DNA from: Antedon mediterranea | Taxonomy: Eukaryota > Echinodermata > Crinoidea > Comatulida > Antedonidae | Length of the DNA stretch: 64,000 nucleotides | Direction of reading: 5' to 3' | NCBI RefSeq assembly: GCF_964355755.1 | Contig: NC_092676.1 | Coordinates: 5,192,288-5,256,287 of the forward strand | Part shown: in pieces, positions 35,029 to 48,600 of the stretch | How positions within the stretch are numbered: the stretch's first letter is position 1 | Layout of the letters: each line of letters starts with the position of its first letter | Made by a program: the position numbers and the translations under genes | The notes under the pieces: model-generated | The model's input: only the letters and a program-made list of their open reading frames with translations | What the model was told of the DNA's origin: nothing | Database searches by the model: none

Positions 35029-35212
35029 AAGCATAGGATTCACGTTCCTAATGAGAGACGCAACCAGAGAAGGACGGAAGAGCAATGTAAGAAATTCAAC
35101 CAATCACAAACGATGAAATAACATTCGAACTGTCGCTTGCCATTGGTCAATTCGCTTGCGTTGCTAAGATCTTGCGTTGCGCTCACGTTCTTTTGTTGCG
35201 TCATAGATGGAT
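35029..35212. mobile_element. Probable degraded MITE of the same family
   Basis: The core TTCAACCAATCACAAACGAT...GCCATTGGTCAATTCGC and flanking GCAACG words match the family, but the terminal repeats are not preserved. Confidence 0.4.
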
Positions 35213-35345
35213 CGTCACTATACTTCACACAGCTTTCAACGTTGGACGAGGGTGTCTTTATTCAATATAGAGTAAAAGTATGTTAAGGAAAAGACAAAAA
35301 AAAAAACCCCTGAAATGAATCAATTTATGCAAACCGTAGTGGCAC

Positions 35346-35481
35346 AGTAATATGCAATAACATGTATACAGTAGTAATATGCAATAACATGTGACAGTAA
35401 TATGCAATAACACGTATACAGTAATATGCAATAACACGTATACAGTAATATGCAATAACATGTATACAGTAATATGCAATA
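35346..35481. repeat. 24-bp minisatellite, six copies
   Basis: Unit AGTAATATGCAATAACATGT plus ATAC, about 435 bp upstream of the LRR gene start. Minus-strand frames (LLHITVYV repeats) are translations of it. Confidence 0.9.
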
Positions 35482-35631
35482 CATTACTTTAAAAGGGTAT
35501 GGGGTGTACACGTTAAATTTTGTTTTTAAATTTAAAAAATTTCTTCTTTGGTTAATAATGAAATTAATTAGTATGATCTTAGTTTTTAGTAATAGCACAA
35601 ATCATGGATGGATTTGGTTGTATGTATCACA

Positions 35632-35650
35632 TGACGTCATGACGTCGTCA
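35632..35650. promoter_or_regulatory. CRE-like TGACGTCA with overlapping second half-site
   Basis: The palindrome TGACGTCA is followed directly by TGACGTCGTCA, about 275 bp upstream of the predicted LRR gene start codon. TGACGTCA is the consensus for CREB/ATF-type bZIP factors. Use as a promoter element here is inference. Confidence 0.35.
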
Positions 35651-35915
35651 GTTGAACTGTAAAGTTCAGTTTAGTATTCCCTTTCAACAATCCTAGTTGA
35701 TAGTCTATGTGTTTGATAAATCTTGTGCTTATTACATGAATATCAATTATATTAAGTATTCTTACGAAGAATTCTTAATTGTATTAATGCATCATCTAAA
35801 TATTTAATATCTAAAAGCAATATCTACAGGTAAATGAAGATAGTAACAAAGTATATTGTTCATATGCTGAGCGGACTCGCAGAAGTAAAGTTTACGAGTG
35901 AATTAAGAAGTTAAG

Positions 35916-36663
35916 ATGTTCATCTTAAGAGGAATCATACTACTGTTTTCTATTGCTGCTATATTGATTGCATTGTTATTTTCTCGCTGTTTTAGTATCA
36001 GCTTCACTGACGTTAATGTTACCGATCATGTCACCGATTCCGTTATCGATCCTGTTAGCTTTCCGGTTACTGATACCAGTCCTGCTATCGATCATGTTGC
36101 CTTTCCAGTTAACCAGACGAATCCTGTCAGCGATCATGTCACCGATACTGTAACCCATCCTGTCACCTTTCCGGTTGCCGAGACGAACCCAGTTGCTGAT
36201 CATGATGTTACCGATTCTGTTGATCGTGTTATCAATCCTGTTACCGATCATGATGTTACCGATTCTCTTGATCGTGTTACCAATCATGTTACCGATCATG
36301 ACGTTACCGATGCTGTTGATCGTATAATCAATCCTGTTACCGATTCTGTTGATCGTGTTACCGATCATGATGTTACCGATTCTGTTGATCGTGTTACCAA
36401 TCATGTTACCGATCATGATGTTACCGATGCTGTTGATCGTATTATCAATCCTGTTACCGATCATGATGTTACCGATTCTGTTGATCGTGTTACCGATCAT
36501 GATGTTACCGATTCTGTTGATCGTGTTACCAATCCTGTCACCGATCATGATGTTACTGATTCTGTTGACCGTGTTACCAATCCTGTTACCGATCATGATG
36601 TTACCGATTCTGTTGATCGTGTTACCAATCCGGTTACCAAGACCAATCCTGTCACCCTTCCCG
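35916..36663 (+). CDS. LRR gene exon 1: signal sequence and Thr/Asp repeat stalk
   Basis: Starts MFILRGIILLFSIAAILIAL, a hydrophobic N-terminus suited to a signal peptide (or signal anchor) ending near SRC. From about residue 30 it is a degenerate repeat of VTD/VTN units. By residue ~90 it settles into a 16-residue (48-nt) unit, VTDHDVTDSVDRVTNP, with shorter variants. The open frame runs to TAA at 36,696-36,698, but CTTCCCG|GTATGA at 36,663/36,664 gives a phase-1 donor that exactly matches the phase of exon 2 (G|CT, Ala). Splicing would remove the last 11 residues. The stalk is rich in Thr and Asp and poor in hydrophobics, like an extended extracellular linker. The donor is moderate, so a standalone 260-aa protein is the alternative. 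Confidence 0.6.
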
Positions 36664-39600
36664 GTATGATTTCTTTACCTAATTTGTTAGCCGATTAATT
36701 TTAATTGTTATAAATTGGGCTGGCACACAACTAGATATATTTATTTTACTTGGACTGTCACAGCTAAGTAGACACGTCTGACTAGAGGTACATATTGCAA
36801 TAGGCCTGTGTCACAACCAAAGATTGAATAGCGCTATAGTATCTTGGTCACAGAGGTAGTCTGAACTGACACGTCTAACTAGATTGCAATTGGGCTGTCA
36901 CAGTTTAGATAGACATGTCTGAGTGTAGATTGCATTTATTAGTGCTGTCACAGCTAGGTAGACGTGTCTGACTGTAGATTGCATTTATTAGTGCTGTCAC
37001 ATCTAGGTAGACATGTCTGACTGTAGATTGCTTTTATTAGTGCTGTCACAGCTAGGTAGACATATCTGACTGTAGATTGCATTTATTAGTGCTGTAAAAG
37101 CTAGGTAGACATGTCTGACTGTAGATTGCATTTATTATAGCTAGGTAGGGTCTACTTGGGCTGTCACTGACATGTCTGACTAGATATTGAATCATTTGTA
37201 GTTTGAAAACAAAGGTTTCCCCTCTGTCCCCGTTTTGCACAATGTCAGCCCTATGTGATTATTCTTTACAAGAGATATATATATTATATATGGTGATTAT
37301 ATCTCTGTCTTTACAGCTGAAGCAGAATGTCCAACCGGCTGCAAATGTGTTGCGCCTAGGTGGTCTACTGACGGTCACAGAGTGCGATGTCGTCCTCCAT
37401 GGAGTATTAATAACATCTCAACTATCAACGAGTATAATGATCATGTTCCAATAACAGAATTGTAAGTATGGGTTATTGTGAGGCGAACATTCATTGTTGT
37501 AGGGCTAAGTCTATTTATAAATTTTAAAACTATATTTAAAAATATATAAAAGATTATAAATATATAATTAGTGGCACCGATTAATAAAAATATCAAAAAT
37601 AATTTCATTTCCTGGTTTCTATACCCCAACACCAATCACTACATCACTGTACCTATAAGCGTAGAACATAACGAAATAAGTACATTGCCAACCCATGTGT
37701 TTGATAGTTTGACAGCACTGACAAAACTGTAGGCCTAAATATTAATTTCAATGTTTAACTTTCTTCTAAATAAATAATAAATTATTCATTCTTTAAGGAT
37801 TTTTAGGATGAATCGGTTAAAGATATTAATAGTTGAATTGGTCATTTAAGAGCCTTTAAAATTACTATATCATCATAAACATTAAGATGTTAGGGAATAT
37901 TCAGCATTCTCACATAAAAATTATTCAAAATGTATAGGCAAAAAAAAATAAAAATATAGAAATATTTTAAAATTTGCTATAGAAAATGTTTTCATGAACA
38001 ATAATAGTTTATTTTACTGTAGTCTAATTAAAGTATACTCATCAGCATTTACATATCAAACATCTTGAATATTGTAATTACACTGTACATTGTTTTTACT
38101 TTGAAGGGATTTGTACGGAAACCAAATAAGTACATTGCCAGCCAATGTATTTGATAGATTGACAGTATTGACATGGCTGTAAGTATTTTGCTAATAATAC
38201 TTTTTTAAATTTTTTTAAACAAGAAATAGTACATTAATTTATAATAATGTATGATATGCATTTAATCATCTCTTAATGAATAATAATATAATTCATAACA
38301 ATGAATATTATGCATTGTATCATTTTGTAATGTGATCAATACATACAGTATTAATATTAAAACGACTTAGTGTTAATATTTAATTTAAATATTATCAATT
38401 CATTTTTTTAAAAGATTTTACATCTCATGGTATTTATTTTTTTTGTTTAAAGATGTATTGTCCCTTGAAACACAAAAAAATGAATGAAAAAAAAATATTT
38501 TAAATTTAAATTGGCCATATCAAAGTAATATTAAAGTTATTCACTTTAAGTCGAAAATTCCAGCCAAAAACAACAATTTTACGTAATTAACAGGTAAATT
38601 AATTAGATTACATTTCATCTGGGAAATCGTCGCAAGCGAAAGTAAACAAAGATTTCAAACCATGAGTATGCATTATGCATGATGCTAATTAGGATTGTTT
38701 ACAACTTGTCACGGTTGAGAAGGTGTTTTCACACAGATCGCGAGGAAGTTTTATGATTATGCATACAGAGTAGCCAAATAAGTGCGTTGCATTATGAGAT
38801 ATGTTTTGATTGAAAACTTTGACTGGAAGTCAAAGTTATTTTTTGAACAAAAAAACATCTGTATTTCGGTTAAATTCTTTTTTTTTTTCGACTAATTTTT
38901 GGTGAAAGTTAATAACTATTATGATATTTCCAAATGACCAACTTTTTTTCAAAATGAAAAAAAAAATTTTTTTGGAATTAGTCAAAGGGACAATACATCT
39001 TTAATTTGTTTTAACAATAAATAATGAATATTTAAATGCATTGTATCATTTCATAATATAATCAATATATAACAGTATGTATTTCAAAAACCACTTTTAA
39101 AAAGCTTAAAATTAATTTAAAAAGAAAAACAATATTAATAGGAACAATATGTATGTTAATAATTAAATGTGTAAAGAGAGAAAGAGAGTACAAAATAACA
39201 ATGTGAAGAGAAATGTATGGAAATAAAAGTGGGACAAAACTTAGGTAAAAGACACAAAAAAAACACTTAGCATTAGTGAAATACTTAACCATACTCAATC
39301 AATTATTTGTTTAAAATTTTAAAATATTATTAATTGTTAATTGGTCATTAAATAAAGAGATTTATTGTTATTATTATGTTATTAAATGCATTAAGATGAT
39401 AAATAATAATTAGAAATCAATCCTCATTTAAAAAAAAAAATAATGAAATGAAATTCATAACAATGAATATTATGCATTGTAATCAATACATTCAGTTTTT
39501 TCAATCATTTAAAAGACATTCATTGTAATATTGTTTTTATTTAAAGAGATTAATTATCATATTACTAAAACATTTAGGAAAGGAAATTTACATGAAAGTA

Positions 39601-42600
39601 TTAGTATTATGCTATTATCACTTGATAGTGTGATACTATAACATACACACTGTATGATATGCACTAGAGAAAACAAATATTGCTTTAGAGTAATAATAAA
39701 ATAAATATTGGTTATCTTATAACAGGGATTTACAGAAAATGTTTATGTTTGCCTAAATAAAGTATACTCATCAGCATTTACTATGTAGATAATGTCCCTA
39801 TCATTGACTGAAAGACTATATATTTCAAAATGTATTGAAAAATTAAAAGTCTAGATATCAAACAGCTTGTAATTGTTACTGTACATTGTTTTTACTTTAA
39901 AGGAGTTTGAGCGGAAACCAAATAAGTACATTGCCAGCCAATGTATTTGATAAATTGACAGCATTGACATACCTGTAAGTATTTTGCTAATGATACTTTC
40001 TTCTTTTAATTTGTTTTAAAAAGAAATAATACATTAATTTATAATAATGTATGATATGCATTTAATCATCTCTTAATTAATAATAATATAATTCATAACA
40101 ATGAATATTATGCATTGTATCATTTTGTAATGTGATCAATACATACAGTATAGATTTATAACCACTTAGTGTTAATATTTAATTTAAATATTATCAATTC
40201 ATTTTTTTTTAAAGATATTAACAACTCATGGTATATTACATTTTGTTTGTTTATTTTGTTTTAACAATAAATAATGAATATTTAAATGCATTGCATCACT
40301 TCATAATATAATCAATATATACAGTATGTATTTAAAAAAACACTTAAAGCTTAAAATGAATTGAAAAAGAAAAACAATATTAATAAGAACAATATGTATG
40401 TTAATAATTAAATGTGTAAAGAGAGAAAGAGAGTACAAAATAACAATGTGAAGAGAAAAGTATATGGAAAAAAAAGTGGGACAAAACCCAGGTAAGACAA
40501 AAAAAAAACACTTAGCATAGTGAAATATTTAACCATACTCAAAACATTATTTGTTTTTAATTTTAAAATATTATTAATTGTTAATTGGTCATTAAATAAA
40601 GAGATTTAATCATTATGTTATTAAATGCATTAAGATGATAAATAATAATTAGAAATCAATAATACCTGTAAGTATTTTCCTCATTTCTAAAAGAAATAAT
40701 GAAATGAAATTCATAACAATGAATATTATGCATTGTAATCAATACATTCAGTTTTTTTAATCATTTAAAAGACATTCATTGTAATATTGTTTTTATTTAA
40801 AGAGATTAATTATCATATTACTAAAACATTTAGGAAAGGAAATTGACATGAAAGTATTAGTATTATGCTATTATCACTTGATAGTGTGATACTATAACAT
40901 ACACACTGTATGATATGCACTAGAGAAAACAAATATTGCTTTAGTAATAATAAAATAAATATTGGTTATCTTATAATAGGGATTTACAGAAAATGTTTAT
41001 GTTTGCCTAATTAAAGAATACTCATCAGCATTTACTATGTAGATAATGTCCCTATCATGGACTGAAAGACTATAACAAATAATTCAAAATGTATAAGAAA
41101 AATAAAAATTGAAATACCAAACAGCTTGAATATTGTAATTGTTACTGTACATTGTTTTTACTTTGAAGGGGTTTGAGCGGTAACCAAATAAGTACATTGC
41201 CAGCCAATGTATTTGATAGATTGACAGCATTGACACACCTGTAAGTATTTTGACTCATATTAATTCCTTCGTTTAATTTGTTTTTAAATAAATAATAAAA
41301 TAATTTATAATACTAAATATTATGCAGTAACATTATTTAACCATTATTAATAAATTATTCATTTTTTAAAGATTATCAATAATTGTTCATTGATCATTTT
41401 TTAAAGAGATTTAATTAAATACATAAAAATGGGAAATACATAAAGATGATAATAAATATTTAGAATTTACTATAGAATTTGTGATAATAAATAACACATT
41501 ATTATTTTAACAGTTACTTTTTGCCTAATTAAAGAATACTCATCAGCATTTAGTATGTAGATAATGTCCCTATCATGGACTGAAAGACTATACAAAATAA
41601 TTCAAAATGTATAAGAAAAATAAAAGTTGACACATCAAACAGCTTGAATATTGTAATTGTTACTGTACATTGTTTTTACTTTGAAGGGATTTGGGCTGGA
41701 ACAAAATAAGAACATTGCCAGCCAATCTATTTGATAGATTGACAGCATTGACAACACTGTAAGTATTTTGCTAATGATACTTTCTTTGTTTAATTTGATT
41801 TAAAAAGAAATAATACATTAATTTATAATAATGTATGATATGTATTTAATCATCTCTTAATTAATAATAATATAATTCATAACAATGAATATTATGCATT
41901 GTATCATTTTGTAATGTTGATCAATACATACAGTATATATTTATAACCACTTAGTGTTAATATTTAATTTAAATATTATCAATAAATTTTTTTTAAGATA
42001 TTACATCTCATGGTATTTAATTGTTTTGTTTAATTTGCTGTAACAATAAATAATGAATATTTAAATGCATTGCATCACTTCATAATATAATCAATATATA
42101 CAGTATGTATTTAAAAAAACACTTAAAGCTTAAAATTAATTTAAAAAGAAAAACAATATTAATAAGAACAATATGTATGTTAATAATTAAATGTGTAAAG
42201 AGAGAAAGAGAGTACAAAATAACAATGTGAAGAGAAAAGTATATGAAAATAAAAGTGGGACAAAACTCAAGACAAAAAAACACTTAGCATAGTGAAATAT
42301 TTACCAATCTCAATAAATTATTTGTTTTAAATTTTAAAATATTATTAATTAGTCATTAAATAAAGAGATTTAATCATTATGTTATTAAATGCATTAAGAT
42401 GATAAATAATAATTAGTAATCAATAATACCTGTAAGTATTTTCCTCATTTCTAAAAGAAATTAAATGAAATGAAATTCATAACAATGATAATTATGCATT
42501 GTAATCAATACATTCAGTTTTTTCAATCATTTAAAAGACATTCATTGTAATATTGTTTTTATTTAAAGAGATTAATTATCATATTACTAAAACATTTAGG

Positions 42601-45600
42601 AAAGGAAATTGACATGAAAGTATTAGTATTATGCTATTATCACTTGATAGTGTGATACTATAACATACACACTGTATGATATGCACTAGAGAAAATAAAT
42701 ATTGCTTTAGTAATAATAAAATAAATATTGGTTATCTTATAACAGGGATTTACAGAAAATGTTTATGTTTGCCTAATTAAAGAATACTCATCAGCATTTA
42801 CTATGTAGATAATGTTCCTATCATTGACTGAAAGACTATAACAAATAATTAAAAATGTATATGAAAAATAAAAGTTGACATATCAAACACTTTGAATATT
42901 GTAATTGTTACTGTACATTGTTTTCACTTTTAAGGTATTTGAGCTGGAACCAAATAAGTACATTGCCAGCCAATGTATTTGATAAATTGACAGCATTGAC
43001 ACACCTGTAAGTATTTTGCTAATAATACTTTCTTTGTTTAATTTGATTTAAAAAGAAATAATACATTAATTTATAATAATGTATGATATGTATTTAATCA
43101 TCTCTTAATTAATAATAATATAATTCATAACAATGAATATTATGCATTGTATCATTGTGTAATGTGATCAATACATACAGTACATATTTATAACCACTTA
43201 GTGTCAATATTTAATTTAAATATTATCAATTCAATTTTTTTAAGATATTACATTTTATGGTATTTAATTTTTTTTTAAATTTGCTTTAACAATAAATAAT
43301 GAATATTTAAATGCATTGTATCACTTCATAATATAATCAATATATACAGTATGTATTTATAAAAACACTTAAAACTTAAATTAATTTAAAAAGAAAAACA
43401 ATATTAATAAGAACAATATGTATTTTAACAATTAAATGTGTAAAGAGAGAAAGAGAGTACAAAATAACAATGTGAAGAGAAAAGTATATGGCAACAAAAG
43501 TGGGACAAAACCCAGGTAAGACAAAAAATAAACACTTAGCATTAGTGAAATATTTAACCACACTCAATAAATTATTTGTTTTAAATTTTAACATTTTATT
43601 AATTGTTAATTGGTCATTAAATAAAGAGATTTAATCATTATGTTATAAAATGCATTAAGATGATAAATAATAATTAGATATCAATAATACCTGTAAGTAT
43701 TTTCCTCATTTCTAAAAGAAATAATGAAATGAAAATCATAACAATGAATATTATGCATTGTAATCAATACATTCAGTTTTTTAAACCATTTAAAAGACAT
43801 TCATTGTAATATTGTCTTTATTTAAGAGATTAATTATCATATTATTAAAAACATTTAGGAAAGGAAATTTACATGAAAGTATTAGTATTATGCTATTATC
43901 ACTAGATAGTGTGATACTATAACATACACACTGTATGATATGCACTAGAGAAACCAAATATTGCTTTATTAATAATAAAATAAATATTGGTTATCTTATA
44001 ACAGGGATTTACAGAAAATGTTTATGTTTGCCTAATTAAAGAATACTCATCAGCATTTACTATGTAGATAATGTTCCTATCATTGACTGAAAGACTATAA
44101 CAAATAATTAAAAATGTATAAGAAAAATAAAAGTTGACACATCAAACAGCTTGAATATTGTAATTGTTACTGTACATTGTTTTTACTTTGAAGGGATTTG
44201 CAAATTAACCAAATAAGTACATTGCCAGCCAATGTATTTGATAAATTGACAGCATTGACAAAACTGTAAGTATTTTGCTAATAATACTTTCTTTGTTTAA
44301 TTTGATTTAAAAAGAAATAATACATAATGTATGATATGTATTTAATCATCTCTTAATTAATAATAATATAATTTATAACAATGAATATTATGCATTGTAT
44401 CATTTTGTAATGTGATCAATACATACAGTATATATTTATAACCACTTACTGTTAATATTTAATTTAAATATTATCAATTCATTTTTTTTAAAGATATTAC
44501 AACTCATGGTATTTATTTTTTTTGTTTAATTTGTTTCAACAATAAATAATACTTAAATGCATTATATCACTTCATAATATAATCAATATAGGCATATACA
44601 GTATGTATTTATAAAACCACTTAAAACTTAAAATTCATTCAAAAAGAAAAACAATATTAATAGGAACAATATGTATGTTAATAATTAAATGTGTAAAGAG
44701 AGAAAGAGAGTACAAAATAACAATGTGAAGAGAAAAGTATATGGCAATAAAAGTGGGACAAAACCCAGGTAAGACAAAAAATAAACACTTAGCATTAGTG
44801 AAATATTTAACCATACTCAAAACATTATTTGTTTTAAATTTTAAAATATTATTAATTGTTAATTGGTCATTAAATAAAGAGATTTAATCATTATGTTATT
44901 AAATGCATTAAGATGATAAATAATAATTAGTAATCAATAATACCTGTAAGTATTTTCCTCATTTCTAAAAGAAATTAAATGAAATGAAATTCATAACAAT
45001 GAATATTATGCATTGTAATCAATACATTCAGTTTTTTTACTCATTTAAAAGACATTCATTGTAATATTGTTTTTATTTAAAGAGATTAATTATCATATTA
45101 CTAAAACATTTAGGAAAGGAAATTGACATGAAAGTATTAGTATTATGCTATTATCACTTGATAGTGTGATACTATAACATACACACTGTATGATATGCAC
45201 TAGAGAAAACAAATATTGCTTTAGTAATAATAAAATAAATATTGGTTATCTTATAATAGGGATTTACAGAAAATGTTTATGTTTGCCTAATTAAAGAATA
45301 CTCATCAGCATTTACTATGTAGATAATGTCCCTATCATTGACTGAAAGACTATAACAAATAATTCAAAATGTATATGAAAAATAAAAGTTGACATATCAA
45401 ACACTTTGAATATTGTAATTGTTACTGTACATTGTCTTCACTTTTAAGGTATTTGTACAGGAACCAAATAAGTACATTGCCAGCCAATGTATTTGATAAA
45501 TTGACAGCATTGACATACCTGTAAGTATTTTGCTAATGATACTTTCTTTGTTTAATTTGATTTAAAAAGAAATAATACATTAATTTATAATAATGTATGA

Positions 45601-48600
45601 TATGTATTTAATCATCTCTTAATGAATAATAATATAATTCATAACAATGAATATTATGCATTGTATCATTTTGTAATGTGATCAATACATACAGTACATA
45701 TTTATAACCACTTAGTGTCAATATTTAATTTAAATATTATCAATTCAATTTTTTAAAGATATTACATTTCATGGTATTTATTTGTTTTTTTAATTTCCTT
45801 TAAAAATAAATAATGAATATTTAAATGCATTGCATCACTTCATAATATAATCAATATATACAGTATGTATTTAAAAAAACACTTAAAGCTTAACATTTAA
45901 AAAGAAAAACAATATTAATAAGAACAATATGTATGTTAACAATTAAATATGTAAAGAGAGAAAGAGAGTACAAAATAACAATGTGAAGAGAAATGTATAT
46001 GGAAATAAAAGTGGGACAAAACTTGGGTGAGACAAAAAAAAACACTTAGCATAGTGAAATATTTAACCATACTCAAAACATTATTTGCTTTAAATTTTAA
46101 AATATTATTAATTGTTAATTGGTCATTAAATAAAGAGATTTAATCATTATGTTATTAAATGCATTAAGATGATAAATAATAATTAGAAATCAATAATACC
46201 TGTAAGTATTTTCCTCATTTCTAAAAGAAATTAAATGAAATGAAATTCATAACAATGAATATTATGCATTGTAATCAATACATTCAGTTTTTTCAATCAT
46301 TTAAAAGACATTCATTGTAATATTGTTTTTATTTAAAGAGATTAATTATCATATTACTAAAACATTTAGGAAAGAAAATTTACATGAAAGTATTAGTATT
46401 ATGCTATTATCAGTTGATAGTGTGATACTATAACATACACACTGTATGATATGCACTAGAGAAAACAAATATTGCTTTAGTAATAATAAAATAAATATTG
46501 GTTATCTTATAACAGGGATTTACAGAAAATGTTTATTTTTGCCTAATTAAAGAATACTCATCAGCATTTACTATGTAGATAATGTCCCTATCATTGACTG
46601 AAAGACTATACAAAATAATTCAAAATGTATAAGAAAAATAAAAATTGAAATACCAAACAGCTTGAATATTGTAATTGTTACTGTACATTGTTTTTACTTT
46701 GAAGGGATTTCAGCTGGAACCAAATAAGTACATTGCCAGCCAATGTATTTGATAGATTGACAGCATTGACAAAACTGTAAGTATTTTGCTAATGATACTT
46801 TCTTTGTTTAATTTGTTTTAAAAAGAAATAATTCATTAATTTATAATAATGTATGATATGCATTTAATCATCTCTTAATGAATAATAATATAATTCATAA
46901 CAATGAATATTATGCATTGTATCATTTTGTAATGTGATCAATAAATACAGTATTAATATTAAAACCACTTAGTGTTAATATTTAATTTAAATATTATCAA
47001 TAAAATTTTTTAAAGATTTTACATCTCATGGTATTTAATTGTTTTGTTTAATTTGTTTTAACAATAAATAATGATAATTTAAATGAATTGTACCACTTCA
47101 TAATTATTCAATATAAACAGTATGTATTTAAAAAACCACTTAAAGCTTCAAAATAATTTAAAAAGAAAAACAATATTAATAGGAACAATATGTATGTTAA
47201 CAATTAAATGTGTAAAGAGAGAAAGAGAGTACAAAATAACAATGTGAAGAAAAATGTATATGAAAATAAAAGTGAGACAAAACTCAAGACAAAAAAACAC
47301 TTAGCATAGTGAAATAATTAACCATACTCAATAAATTATTTGTTTTAAATTTTAAAATATTATTAATTGGTCATTAAATAAAGAGATTCAATCATTATGT
47401 TTTTAAATGCATTAAGATGATAAATAATAATTAGAAATTGTTAATACCTGTAAGTATTTTCCTCATTTCTAAAAAGAAATAATGAAATGAAATTCATAAC
47501 AATGAATATTATGCATTGTAATCAATACATTCAGTTTTTTAAACCATTTAAAAGACATTCATTGTAATATTGTTTTTATTTAAGAGATTAATTATCTTAT
47601 TATTAAAAACATTTAGGAAAGGAAATTTACATGAAAGTATTAGTATTATACGGAAGCCCGTTCGGGCCACAAGATAACTATATTTAAAAAGCTGTTATCT
47701 GGCGGCCGCCACTTAATTATCTGGCAGCCGCCACTTAATTATCTGGCGGCCGCCACTTAATTATCTGGCGGCCGCCACTTAATTATCTGGCGGCCGCCAC
47801 TTAATAATTAGTACATGTCCCGTCACGTGACATGTACGTGCATTGGATCAGAGGCGATGTTGCATATGGAACGCCATCGCTGCCTCCGGCAGCAAACTTT
47901 AATTCTATTCGGCTCTTTTACAACCATTACGTTCGGCTCTTTTAGCATTCGGCGCATTTCTATTCGGCCCATTTACCATATTTACGATTAAAGATGTGTT
48001 GAATACCCTAAATTAATTCATCTTTTTCCAAATTTTGAGAGAGAAAGGGTAAATTATTATTGCTAAAAGTTAGGCTGACACTAGACTAGGTCTAGCTAGC
48101 CTAGGCCATAAATCAAACCTTTTCTCTTTCAAAATAGTCAATAAGGTGGGACAAGTTCTCTATAACACATTAATCATGTCAATAAAATGATTAGTCATAT
48201 TGAAATAGCCTTCAAATTTATTTAATTCAACCAACCAAACACTCTACATGCTGCATCTATATGTTTTGTAAACTTTTCATAGACTTATTTCCAGCCGTTA
48301 ATTTTCTTCCATTTGACCCCATGTTAAAGGTTAGAATTTAATTGCGCCGTATAAAAAAATCAAAGAGAGCCGAACGTAATGGTAAATGGGCCGAATAGAA
48401 ATGCGCCGAATGGTAAAAGAGCCGAATAGAATTAAAGTTTGCTGCCGGAAGCAGCGATGGCGTTCCATATGCAACATCGCCTCTGATCCAATGCACGTAC
48501 ATGTCACGTGACGGGATATGTACTAATTATTAAGTGGCGGCCGCCAGATAATTAAGTGGCGGCCGCCAGATAATTAAGTGGCGGCCGCCAGATAATTAAG

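Noticed and set aside
35976-36669. Long alternative frames (206 codons minus, 106 codons plus) over LRR gene exon 1
   Set aside because: Shadows of the 48-nt coding repeat; only the 35,916 frame has a signal sequence and a phase-matched donor.
39062-44820. Minus-strand frames of 61-78 codons repeating about every 1.25 kb (LYSLSLFTHLIINIHIV)
   Set aside because: They follow the intron part of the array unit, lose length through indels and overlap no exon; antisense by-products.
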